DNA of 6,239 bases from Microcaldota archaeon (GTDB lineage Archaea > B1Sed10-29 > WALL01 > WAMD01). Shown here in pieces: positions 1 through 5,826 of this stretch; the stretch's first letter is position 1; each line of letters starts with the position of its first letter. Made by a program: the position numbers and the translations under genes. The stretch is from contig JALWQZ010000001.1 in the NCBI GenBank assembly GCA_027077895.1, positions 3,598 through 9,836 on the forward strand, read 5' to 3'. The notes below the pieces were generated by a model. The model searched no databases, was not told the origin of the DNA, and was given only the letters and a program-made list of their open reading frames with translations.

Positions 1-1
1 C

Positions 2-1603
2 CATAGGTTAGTCAAAAAATTTGAGGAAGGGGACGAGAAGGGATACCTAGAAGAACTGAAAAACTCCATGAACATAAAAAACGAAGAGAAGAAAGACAGA
101 CTGGCAAAAACGGTTCTAAAACTCCACAAACAGATTGTGGATAAACATAGCAGGTACATAAAAGAAAACTATGGAATAGACGATAGGGCACATGTACATG
201 AGACAATAAAGCCACTAATCGATCACATAGAGATGTTAAACGAAGAAAACCCAAAGGTATTGGAAAGCGATTTCTTGCACAAGCCCATTTGGGGTAAAAA
301 ATCAATCCTGGACATACTCGCCTCTAGGGTGAACAAGACACCACAGACACAGTACTTACGATTCATCCACTTTACAGGTGCACTAGTCAACCACTATGAT
401 ATACTTGAAAAGGATCCAGTAATGCAAAGAATTTACGCTGCCGCGCTTGCCAGGGGGGATGACAGACTGATAAAAAACGTGAATACCGCACTCACCATAA
501 TCAAACATGAACTGAGGTCAAAAAGACCTGGAAAGAAGAAGAGCAAGAGAACGGTGAAGGAGTACATAAGATCATTTGAGAGTATACTGAAGGAGAGGGG
601 GTTAGTAAACGGTGGGATAAGAATAAACAAGGCAAACGTCGGAGATGCAGTTGACACCCTCCTCCTAGTCGCTAGCCACTCTGCACTGGAAAAGAAGCCA
701 CCAAAGAATGAAGAAGAACTAATCAATGACATAGCAAGAGAACTCATCCCAAAAAAGGAGGATGAGATTTACTTGGACCAAGCGAAGAATAGGATAAAGG
801 AAAATGTAAAACTGTTCAATAGTTACGTTCTGATGAACAGAAGTTTGATAGATAAGAGTATACTCCCAGTCACGGAGGATATACCAAAACTGGATGATAT
901 AGAAAAAGAGAGACTCCTAAACAAACTAGTCCTATTCATAGAGCATGATAATATAGGAAAATCAGATGAATGGGTTAAAGACGAAATTGAATACGAAGGA
1001 AAAAATGCCTTGGGAGACATATGGGACACCATAAAGAAGCATGAGACAAAGTTCAAAATAGACGGAAAAGAATACAAGGTAGTATTTGACAAAACAGACA
1101 TACACGGTCAGATAAAAGCAGTGGAAAAACTACAGAGTTGTTTCACACCGCCAAACGAAGGGGCATTCCATGCACTTAGGTACATACTAGAACCGTACAT
1201 CAGGGGAAAGGGAAAAAACAGTGATCAGTTCCTAGTTCCTGGTCTAGTTAGGGTCCTAAATGAAAAGGGCAAAACTGTTGGAAGGTTCACACTGATGATC
1301 CAAAAACTGTCAAACGGAAAACTAAGGTTGATGGCATCTAGCCTATTACATGGACCTGCTCCAAACCAGATCTCAGAAATGTTCTTGAAAGATTTCGCCA
1401 ACAAGATCGAGGCCAAGATGCCCGGGGCAGTGATTTCGGCAATGGTCACAGACAAAAGACCAGGGGCAGAGACAATTAGGATAAAAATGCCAACTCACCC
1501 ATTATACGACGATGGATTCATAGTTATCTCCCCTAGAAAAAAGAAGAAGGATGCATGGACCTACTTCAAGGGTAGAAAAGTTGTAACAAAGAAACCAAAG
1601 TAA
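2..1603 (+). CDS. Uncharacterised Lys/Glu-rich archaeal protein, 5'-partial
   Basis: I do not recognise this protein. The frame stays open from base 2, and the 22 codons before the first ATG (68) use the same codons as the rest. No SD or box A precedes that ATG, so the true start probably lies left of the window; at least 534 residues are visible. Counting from Met-68, residues 1-350 are highly charged and predicted mostly helical, with a basic stretch near 151-161. Residues 330-490 look like a separate alpha/beta domain: a Ser-Cys pair at 357-358 (the only Cys), then a conserved-looking PPNEGAFHALRYILEPYI segment, then a V-G-R-F strand at 404-407. The C-terminal tail (489-511) is very lysine-rich, which could suggest nucleic-acid binding, but this is inference only. 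No signal peptide or membrane segment is seen. Codon use matches the neighbours, so recent transfer is not indicated. The next gene starts 27 nt downstream. Confidence 0.8.
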   Translation, partial: HRLVKKFEEGDEKGYLEELKNSMNIKNEEKKDRLAKTVLKLHKQIVDKHSRYIKENYGIDDRAHVHETIKPLIDHIEMLNEENPKVLESDFLHKPIWGKKSILDILASRVNKTPQTQYLRFIHFTGALVNHYDILEKDPVMQRIYAAALARGDDRLIKNVNTALTIIKHELRSKRPGKKKSKRTVKEYIRSFESILKERGLVNGGIRINKANVGDAVDTLLLVASHSALEKKPPKNEEELINDIARELIPKKEDEIYLDQAKNRIKENVKLFNSYVLMNRSLIDKSILPVTEDIPKLDDIEKERLLNKLVLFIEHDNIGKSDEWVKDEIEYEGKNALGDIWDTIKKHETKFKIDGKEYKVVFDKTDIHGQIKAVEKLQSCFTPPNEGAFHALRYILEPYIRGKGKNSDQFLVPGLVRVLNEKGKTVGRFTLMIQKLSNGKLRLMASSLLHGPAPNQISEMFLKDFANKIEAKMPGAVISAMVTDKRPGAETIRIKMPTHPLYDDGFIVISPRKKKKDAWTYFKGRKVVTKKPK

Positions 1604-1610
1604 TTTTAAA
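1603..1610 (+). promoter_or_regulatory. Candidate box A of the MBL nuclease gene
   Basis: The T/A run ATTTTAAA sits right at the stop codon of the upstream gene. Its centre is about 24 nt before the GTG at 1631, roughly the archaeal TATA-to-start-site distance. No SD lies between, so a leaderless or near-leaderless transcript is likely. The pyrimidine-rich stretch 1611-1630 could also help terminate the upstream gene. This is based on spacing only. Confidence 0.4.
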
Positions 1611-1630
1611 CTCTTTCTCGTTATTTGTTT

Positions 1631-2575
1631 GTGATAACCGAAGGAAACGGAATAGAAGTGCACGGCCCTGCCAGGATAATTCTAGACGGCAAAAGGGAGG
1701 AGGGCATAAACGTAATCAGCCACGCCCATAAAGACCATCTAGGTAGGGTCAACAAGGCCATAGCGACTAGGGAAACAGCGGTTCTAGCCGGGCTAGAGGG
1801 ATACAAAGACCACCTAGTCCTAGACGACCTAAAGATAAGACTAGTGAACGCTGGGCACATCCTAGGCTCAAGCCAGGTCGAAATCCTGAATGGCCATCAT
1901 ATAGCATACACAGGGGATATCCGTCTAAGAGATTCAATACTGTTTGAAGCCGGAGAAATCCTAAACCCGGACATACTAATAATTGAATCAACATTTGGAC
2001 TGCCAAAGTTCAGATTCCCAGATCCACTAGACATCTACGAGCAGATAGAAAGATGGACAAGGACAAATCTAAACGCTGGAAGGCACGTTGTGATTGGGGG
2101 ATACGCCCTGGGAAAGTCACAAGAACTAACAAAACTAGCAAACGAGATTGGCGAAACCCCGATCGTAACGAGGGAGATCTGGGAAAACAACGAGAGGTAC
2201 TCCCAACTCGGAGAGGACATCGGTGGGTACATACTAGCAGGAACAGAGGAGGCCATGGAAACTGCAAGGGACCCTAGCGTGTTCCTAGTTCCAATGAACC
2301 TAGCGGGCTGGAAAGCGAAGGAAGCACTCCAGTTGAGTTATGGCAGGCCTACTGTTTCTGGGGTCGCGACTGGCTGGGCCACTGTATTCACGTTCAAGAG
2401 CAAGGGGGTTGACAGGGCATTCCCACTGAGCGACCACGCAGATTTCTATGACCTAGTTAGATACGCAAAGGAGTCAGGGGCCAAGCAGATATACACCGTG
2501 CATGGGTATTCAAACGAACTAGCAATGCACCTAAGAAAACTAGGTCTAAACGCAAGGAGCCTACAACAGAAATAA
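1631..2575 (+). CDS. MBL-fold beta-CASP-like exonuclease (COG1236 / ligase-associated exonuclease type)
   Basis: Predicted zinc-dependent nuclease of the metallo-beta-lactamase fold, 314 residues from GTG 1631. The signature HxHxDH is intact as H31-A-H33-K-D35-H36. The third and fourth metal motifs follow as GHILGSSQ (H76) and YTGD (D96). Residues 119-125 (ESTFGLP), 157-166 (GYALGKSQEL), 265-271 (PLSDHAD) and 289-292 (TVHG, H291) match the C-terminal pattern of short beta-CASP-like COG1236 proteins, especially the bacterial DNA-ligase-associated exonucleases. At about 315 residues it is far shorter than aCPSF1 (with KH domains) or archaeal RNase J. Family members are annotated either as mRNA 3'-end processing factors or as DNA exonucleases; the sequence does not decide which, and no ligase or helicase gene is in view. 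A TTG at 1625 would add two residues; GTG 1631 is preferred because the box A spacing and the family N-terminus fit better. There is no SD. Confidence 0.88.
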   Translation: MITEGNGIEVHGPARIILDGKREEGINVISHAHKDHLGRVNKAIATRETAVLAGLEGYKDHLVLDDLKIRLVNAGHILGSSQVEILNGHHIAYTGDIRLRDSILFEAGEILNPDILIIESTFGLPKFRFPDPLDIYEQIERWTRTNLNAGRHVVIGGYALGKSQELTKLANEIGETPIVTREIWENNERYSQLGEDIGGYILAGTEEAMETARDPSVFLVPMNLAGWKAKEALQLSYGRPTVSGVATGWATVFTFKSKGVDRAFPLSDHADFYDLVRYAKESGAKQIYTVHGYSNELAMHLRKLGLNARSLQQK

Positions 2576-2584
2576 TTAAATATA
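2576..2584 (+). promoter_or_regulatory. Box A (TATA) of tes
   Basis: TTAAATATA starts directly after the upstream stop codon and is a close match to the archaeal box A consensus. It predicts a transcription start near 2606-2611 and a leader of about 30-35 nt, long enough to hold the SD. A weaker second candidate, TTTATTTA, lies at 2603-2610. Confidence 0.55.
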
Positions 2585-2631
2585 AGGTAGAACAGAAACC
2601 ATTTTATTTAAAATTTTCCAAAAAATTAAAT

Positions 2632-2637
2632 GGTGAT
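2632..2637 (+). promoter_or_regulatory. Shine-Dalgarno site of tes
   Basis: GGTGAT lies 3 nt before ATG 2641 and is complementary to the archaeal 16S 3' end (ATCACCTCC). It supports the chosen start. Its GGT is also the end of the right arm of an inverted repeat (2598-2604 with 2628-2634), so it could be partly masked in a longer transcript. Confidence 0.6.
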
Positions 2638-2640
2638 TTT

Positions 2641-4284
2641 ATGGCCGAACTCAGTTCAACGAATCCAACCACAAAATACGGAGAAACTCTCCCACACCAG
2701 ACCTTAAGCGTCTGTCCAGAGTGCAACAGAGTCATTCCCGCCACTGTTTACGAAGAAGATGGAAAAGTCTGGATAAAGAAAACATGCCCAGAACACGGTG
2801 AGTTCAAAGAGGTTTACTACGAAGATGTTGAAATGTACCATAGATTTAGGAAATATGCCTATGACTGGGGCAAGATGGACTACTTCAACACGAAGGTAGA
2901 AAAAGGGTGTCCATGGGACTGTGGTTTGTGCCCACTACACTTATCACATACAAGCCTACTAAACATCGTTCTTACAAATAGGTGTGACCTTTCATGCTGG
3001 TACTGCTTCTTCTATGCAAAACAAGGAATGCCAATATACGAACCAACACTTGAACAAATACGGGCAATGCTAGAACTAGGAAAGAAGGAAAGTCCCGTGG
3101 CAGCAAACGCTGTCCAATTCACTGGTGGAGAACCAACAATGCGTGAAGACCTGCCAGAAATACTCAAAATGGCAAAAGACCTGGGATACGACCACGTCCA
3201 GTTGAACACGAATGGGATAAACCTAGCATACAAACCAGACCTAATGAAAAAGGTCGTAGAGGCAGGCACTGGTACACTATATTTAAGTTTTGATGGTATG
3301 GACGGAAAGGCAAACATAAAGAACCACTGGGAAATACCAATGCTCCTGGAGAACATGAGGAAAGTAGGGGGAATAGGTGCAGTCCTGGTACCTACAGTGA
3401 TAAAAAACATGAACCTGAACCAAGTCGGTGATATAATAAACTTTGCACTCAATCACATTGACGTTATTAGGGGAGTCAACTTCCAACCAGTCAGCCTAGT
3501 CGGATCAATGCCAAAGGAGGAAAGAGCAAAGTATAGGGTTACAATACCGGGTGTGGCAAAGGCACTAGAAGAGCAGACAAATGGGGCAATAACAATGAAG
3601 GACTGGTATCCAATACCAACCGCCGCGATAATCGGTGAACTCATATCTAGAATGACAGGTGCTGAATACTGGATGACGTCACATTTTGCATGCGGAGCCG
3701 CCAGTTACGTGTTCCTAGGGAAGAAAGATGAAGTGATTCCAATAACACAATTGATGGATGTTGACGGATTCCTAGAGTTCATAAAAGAGAAATCACAAGA
3801 ACTGGCAGATGGGAAAAACCCAGGACTCGTCAAAGCAAAGTTGATGATTAACATTCCTAGGTTCATAGACATAGGGAACATAAGGAAACTAGGAGGTATA
3901 GACGTTGCAAAACTGATATACAACGCATTTGTAAAGGCAGACTACTCCGCACTGGGAGAATTCCACAAGAGAACCCTGTTCCTAGGTATGATGCATTTCC
4001 AGGACCCATTCAACTACGATATAGAGAGAGTTAGAAGGTGCGTTATCCACTACGCGACACCAGACGGGAGAGTAGTTCCATTCTGTACGTTCAACGTGTT
4101 CCCAGACATCTACAGGGACGCAATCCAGGAGAAGTACAGTTACTCGTGGGACGAATGGATGGAGAAACACCCAGGGTACGACATGAAGAAGGAAAAATAC
4201 ATCAGGAGCCCAGAACTGATAAAGAAATTGGAGTCTAGCGAGGCATACAGGAAGGCATACATAGACATAAAGAGGTTCTGGTAA
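2641..4284 (+). CDS. tes: Tetraether lipid synthase (radical SAM, MJ0619-like)
   Basis: Radical SAM enzyme that joins the phytanyl chain ends of two archaeol-type lipids by C-C bonds to make membrane-spanning GDGT-type lipids; it acts at the membrane. The 547 residues are about the usual family length. An N-terminal rubredoxin-like knuckle carries C25-PE-C28 and C49-PEH. A CPWDCGLC cluster motif follows (C90, C94, C97), then the canonical radical SAM CX3CX2C (C115, C119, C122, within TNRCDLSCWYCFF), TGGEP at 161-165 and NTNG at 189-192. The C-terminal part has C351, C467 (CVIHY) and C482 (PFCTFN), fitting additional iron-sulfur ligands. Published Tes work describes three [4Fe-4S] clusters plus a rubredoxin-like iron; which Cys serves which centre here is inference. 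The family was earlier proposed as a pterin methylase, but the full motif set matches Tes. It has its own box A and SD, and its stop lies 3 nt from the convergent NTPase stop. Confidence 0.93.
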   Translation: MAELSSTNPTTKYGETLPHQTLSVCPECNRVIPATVYEEDGKVWIKKTCPEHGEFKEVYYEDVEMYHRFRKYAYDWGKMDYFNTKVEKGCPWDCGLCPLHLSHTSLLNIVLTNRCDLSCWYCFFYAKQGMPIYEPTLEQIRAMLELGKKESPVAANAVQFTGGEPTMREDLPEILKMAKDLGYDHVQLNTNGINLAYKPDLMKKVVEAGTGTLYLSFDGMDGKANIKNHWEIPMLLENMRKVGGIGAVLVPTVIKNMNLNQVGDIINFALNHIDVIRGVNFQPVSLVGSMPKEERAKYRVTIPGVAKALEEQTNGAITMKDWYPIPTAAIIGELISRMTGAEYWMTSHFACGAASYVFLGKKDEVIPITQLMDVDGFLEFIKEKSQELADGKNPGLVKAKLMINIPRFIDIGNIRKLGGIDVAKLIYNAFVKADYSALGEFHKRTLFLGMMHFQDPFNYDIERVRRCVIHYATPDGRVVPFCTFNVFPDIYRDAIQEKYSYSWDEWMEKHPGYDMKKEKYIRSPELIKKLESSEAYRKAYIDIKRFW

Positions 4285-4287
4285 ACC

Positions 4288-4800
4288 CTATAACCCCAAC
4301 TCCTCAAATATCATGTTCAATCTCTCGTTCACCTCTGCCAATGGCAAGATTTTGAGTTCATACCCTAAATCCTTATAGGCTTGGAAAACTAGTTCTTCTG
4401 CCCTTTTGGCCTCCTCCTCACCGTTCTCTACCCTAAACCCTTCATCGTCAAATGGGAACCTTTCAAAAAAGAAGACAACATCGTATCTATCCCTACCAAG
4501 TTCTATGAATTCTCTAGGTGGCTCGTACCCCCAGAACCTAGTGTACCCAACAGAGTCGGGTATGCCCCTGTCCAGGAATATAACCCGCTCATCTTTGTAC
4601 TTTTCAAAGTACTCCTTCTCCCGCCTGACCTGCAATTTAACTATTTCCCATTGGAATGCTAGTGGATCATCTGGTTTCTTACCTGACCGTATCACCTCTT
4701 CTGCTGACTCGGGTATGACAACAAAACCCAGGTGTCTAAGGTGTCTAGCGGCCGTTGTTTTACCTGCTCTTGGCCCCCCAGTGAGAACAACCTTTAACAT
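4288..4800 (-). CDS. Small P-loop NTPase, AAA_28/NadR-kinase-like
   Basis: Predicted nucleotide-binding protein of 170 residues. The Walker A loop is GGPRAGKTT at 8-16 (K14, T15). A Walker-B-like strand with a DRG motif, VIFLDRGIPDS, spans 73-83. A second hydrophobic strand, VVFFFERFPF (108-117), is followed by an acidic/arginine helix (EEEAKRAEEL) and a C-terminal ERLNMIFEEL helix. This is the layout of AAA_28-type proteins, which resemble small-molecule kinases, but no substrate can be assigned. ATG 4800 is chosen over the in-frame GTG 4806 because a good SD-like stretch (GGGGGTGGAT, 4810-4801) sits right before the ATG and would be overlapped by the GTG start. It is transcribed towards tes. 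Its stop (TAG, 4290-4288) leaves no terminator space, so the transcripts probably overlap in antisense at their 3' ends. Confidence 0.85.
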   Translation of the reverse strand: MLKVVLTGGPRAGKTTAARHLRHLGFVVIPESAEEVIRSGKKPDDPLAFQWEIVKLQVRREKEYFEKYKDERVIFLDRGIPDSVGYTRFWGYEPPREFIELGRDRYDVVFFFERFPFDDEGFRVENGEEEAKRAEELVFQAYKDLGYELKILPLAEVNERLNMIFEELGL

Positions 4801-4810
4801 ATCCACCCCC
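4801..4810 (-). promoter_or_regulatory. Shine-Dalgarno of the P-loop NTPase gene
   Basis: On the minus strand GGGGGTGGAT ends immediately before ATG 4800. It is close to the ideal GGAGGTGAT, with the core about 5 nt from the start codon. It decides the start in favour of ATG 4800 rather than GTG 4806. Confidence 0.55.
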
Positions 4811-4830
4811 CACGCTGTTTACACTGACCA

Positions 4831-4842
4831 AGAATTTAAGAA
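4831..4842 (-). promoter_or_regulatory. Possible box A of the P-loop NTPase gene
   Basis: The minus strand reads TTCTTAAATTCT here, about 26 nt before a start site near 4811, which would give a short leader containing the SD. The match to consensus is only moderate; an alternative A/T stretch lies at 4874-4884. Confidence 0.3.
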
Positions 4843-4890
4843 TTACTGTGCGAAGTTCCCACTCAGTTAGAGTATCTAAATAAGTAGGTG

Positions 4891-4942
4891 CTGTGGTACT
4901 GCACAGAGGGAAATAATTTAAAAACATTTCCTCTATGGGAAA
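4891..4942. other. Cluster of overlapping inverted repeats in the divergent intergenic region
   Basis: Three short stems overlap. CTGTG (4891-4895) can pair with CACAG (4902-4906). AGAG plus GAAAT (4905-4908, 4910-4914, one bulged G) can pair with ATTTCCTCT (4926-4934). TTTCC (4927-4931) can pair with GGAAA (4938-4942). Neighbouring stems exclude each other. They lie upstream of the predicted rio1 promoter, so they are not in its leader as predicted. They could be regulator sites, a small RNA, or chance in A/T-rich DNA. Confidence 0.3.
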
Positions 4943-5002
4943 CCAATTTTAATTAAACCCCAAATTAGCAATAGAGTTAGGGACTAGGGCAGACACATAA
5001 AT

Positions 5003-5011
5003 ACTTTTTAA
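5003..5011 (+). promoter_or_regulatory. Candidate box A of rio1
   Basis: ACTTTTTAA is centred about 27-28 nt before ATG 5035 and is preceded by an A-rich ATAAAT that could act as BRE. No SD precedes the ATG, so rio1 is probably leaderless. This is inferred from spacing and composition. Confidence 0.42.
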
Positions 5012-5034
5012 CCCCGTCTCATCTAATTCTTACA

Positions 5035-5787
5035 ATGAAGTTTGAAGAGTTTGAAAGGGGCCTAATGAAGCCACTTGATAAAAGGACAGAAAAGGACAGG
5101 GAATGGAACAAGATATGGCAAAAGGTATTTGACCACTACACTCTCCACAACCTATTTAGGGTCATGCTAAAATCAAACCTAGAAGGACTAGAAGGCGTGG
5201 TAAACCTAGGGAAGGAGGCCGTCGTGTTCAAGGCAGTGACTAGAGACGGGAAACCAAGGGCAGTAAAGGTTTACAGAGTAGAGACATCAAACTTCAAGAG
5301 AATGCATGACTACGTAAAGGGCGACCCTAGGTTCCAGAACGTGCCCAAAAACAAGCGGAAACTGGTAGAGACCTGGTGTCAGAAGGAATACAAGAACCTA
5401 TTAATTGCGAAGAAGGCAAGAGCACACGTCCCAAAGCCCCACGCCTCTTCTGGAAATGTGCTAGTTATGGACTTCATAGGCGGAAAATTCGGCGCTCCTC
5501 TCATAAAAGACGCAGAGATTGATGATCCAGAGCAGGCATTTTGGCAGATTGCTGAAGACATGAAGAGGATGTACAGGAACGAACTAGTTCACTCGGACCT
5601 AAGCGAGTTCAACATACTCTATTGGAAGAAGAGACCTTGGATCATAGACTTCGCCCAGGGGATGCTCTTAAAACACCCCAAAGCAGAGGAATTCCTGGAA
5701 AGAGATTGTTCAAACGTGGTAAAATTCTTTAGAAAATTTGGTGTAAAGGCAACCAAAGAAGAATTATGCAAGTTTATATCCAGTTAA
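5035..5787 (+). CDS. rio1: RIO1-type serine/threonine kinase
   Basis: Atypical protein kinase/ATPase of the RIO family, a cytoplasmic factor for late maturation of the small ribosomal subunit. The 250 residues are typical of archaeal RIO1. The phosphate-binding loop is GKEA at 59-62 and the ATP-binding lysine is K78 (AVKVYR). The flexible loop has YVKGDPRF (93-100). The catalytic loop is HSDLSEFNIL (186-195; D188 catalytic, N193 metal-binding). The metal-binding aspartate is D205 in IIDFAQ. There is no N-terminal winged helix, so RIO2 is excluded, and DLSEFN is the RIO1-type signature. All key residues are present, so it should be active. The usual partners in some archaea (eIF1A, KH-domain Dim2) are not next to it here. 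ATG 5035 is the first start and fits the leaderless promoter. Asn codons are 11 AAC to 1 AAT, typical of this window. Confidence 0.95.
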   Translation: MKFEEFERGLMKPLDKRTEKDREWNKIWQKVFDHYTLHNLFRVMLKSNLEGLEGVVNLGKEAVVFKAVTRDGKPRAVKVYRVETSNFKRMHDYVKGDPRFQNVPKNKRKLVETWCQKEYKNLLIAKKARAHVPKPHASSGNVLVMDFIGGKFGAPLIKDAEIDDPEQAFWQIAEDMKRMYRNELVHSDLSEFNILYWKKRPWIIDFAQGMLLKHPKAEEFLERDCSNVVKFFRKFGVKATKEELCKFISS

Positions 5788-5799
5788 TTTTTTATAAAC
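5788..5799 (+). promoter_or_regulatory. T-run and box A between rio1 and the pilin-like gene
   Basis: TTTTTTATAAAC follows the rio1 stop directly. The T-run is a plausible archaeal intrinsic terminator for rio1. The overlapping TTTTATAAA is a good box A for the next gene, predicting a start near 5820 and a leader of only about 7 nt. No SD precedes ATG 5827. Confidence 0.45.
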
Positions 5800-5826
5800 A
5801 TAACAACTAAATGATTTTAGATAAAC

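Noticed and set aside
68..70. ATG at 68 as the true start of the first gene
   Set aside because: The frame is open to the left edge with normal codon use, and no SD or promoter precedes the ATG, so the gene is treated as 5'-partial.
433..747. Minus-strand ORF rich in Ser/Phe opposite the first gene
   Set aside because: Composition mirrors Lys/Glu codons of the plus strand; the apparent hydrophobic stretches are an artefact of that.
1625..1630. TTG at 1625 as the MBL start
   Set aside because: It adds only two residues, and GTG 1631 fits the box A spacing and family N-terminus at least as well; the difference is minor.
3012..3452. 146-codon minus-strand ORF inside tes
   Set aside because: It lies opposite the radical SAM core of a well-supported gene, shows no motif, and has no SD; it is a shadow.
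2641..4284. Annotation of the radical SAM protein as a pterin methylase (older proposal for MJ0619)
   Set aside because: The complete motif set matches tetraether lipid synthases, for which structural and genetic evidence is published.
4406..4870. 154-codon plus-strand ORF opposite the NTPase
   Set aside because: It is Ser-rich because it mirrors Glu/Lys/Arg-rich codons of the real minus-strand gene, which has clear Walker A and SD signals.
4801..5034. tRNA, C/D box RNA or CRISPR repeat in the largest intergenic region
   Set aside because: No cloverleaf, no RTGATGA/CTGA box pair and no direct repeats were found; only short inverted repeats and promoter-like A/T runs are present.
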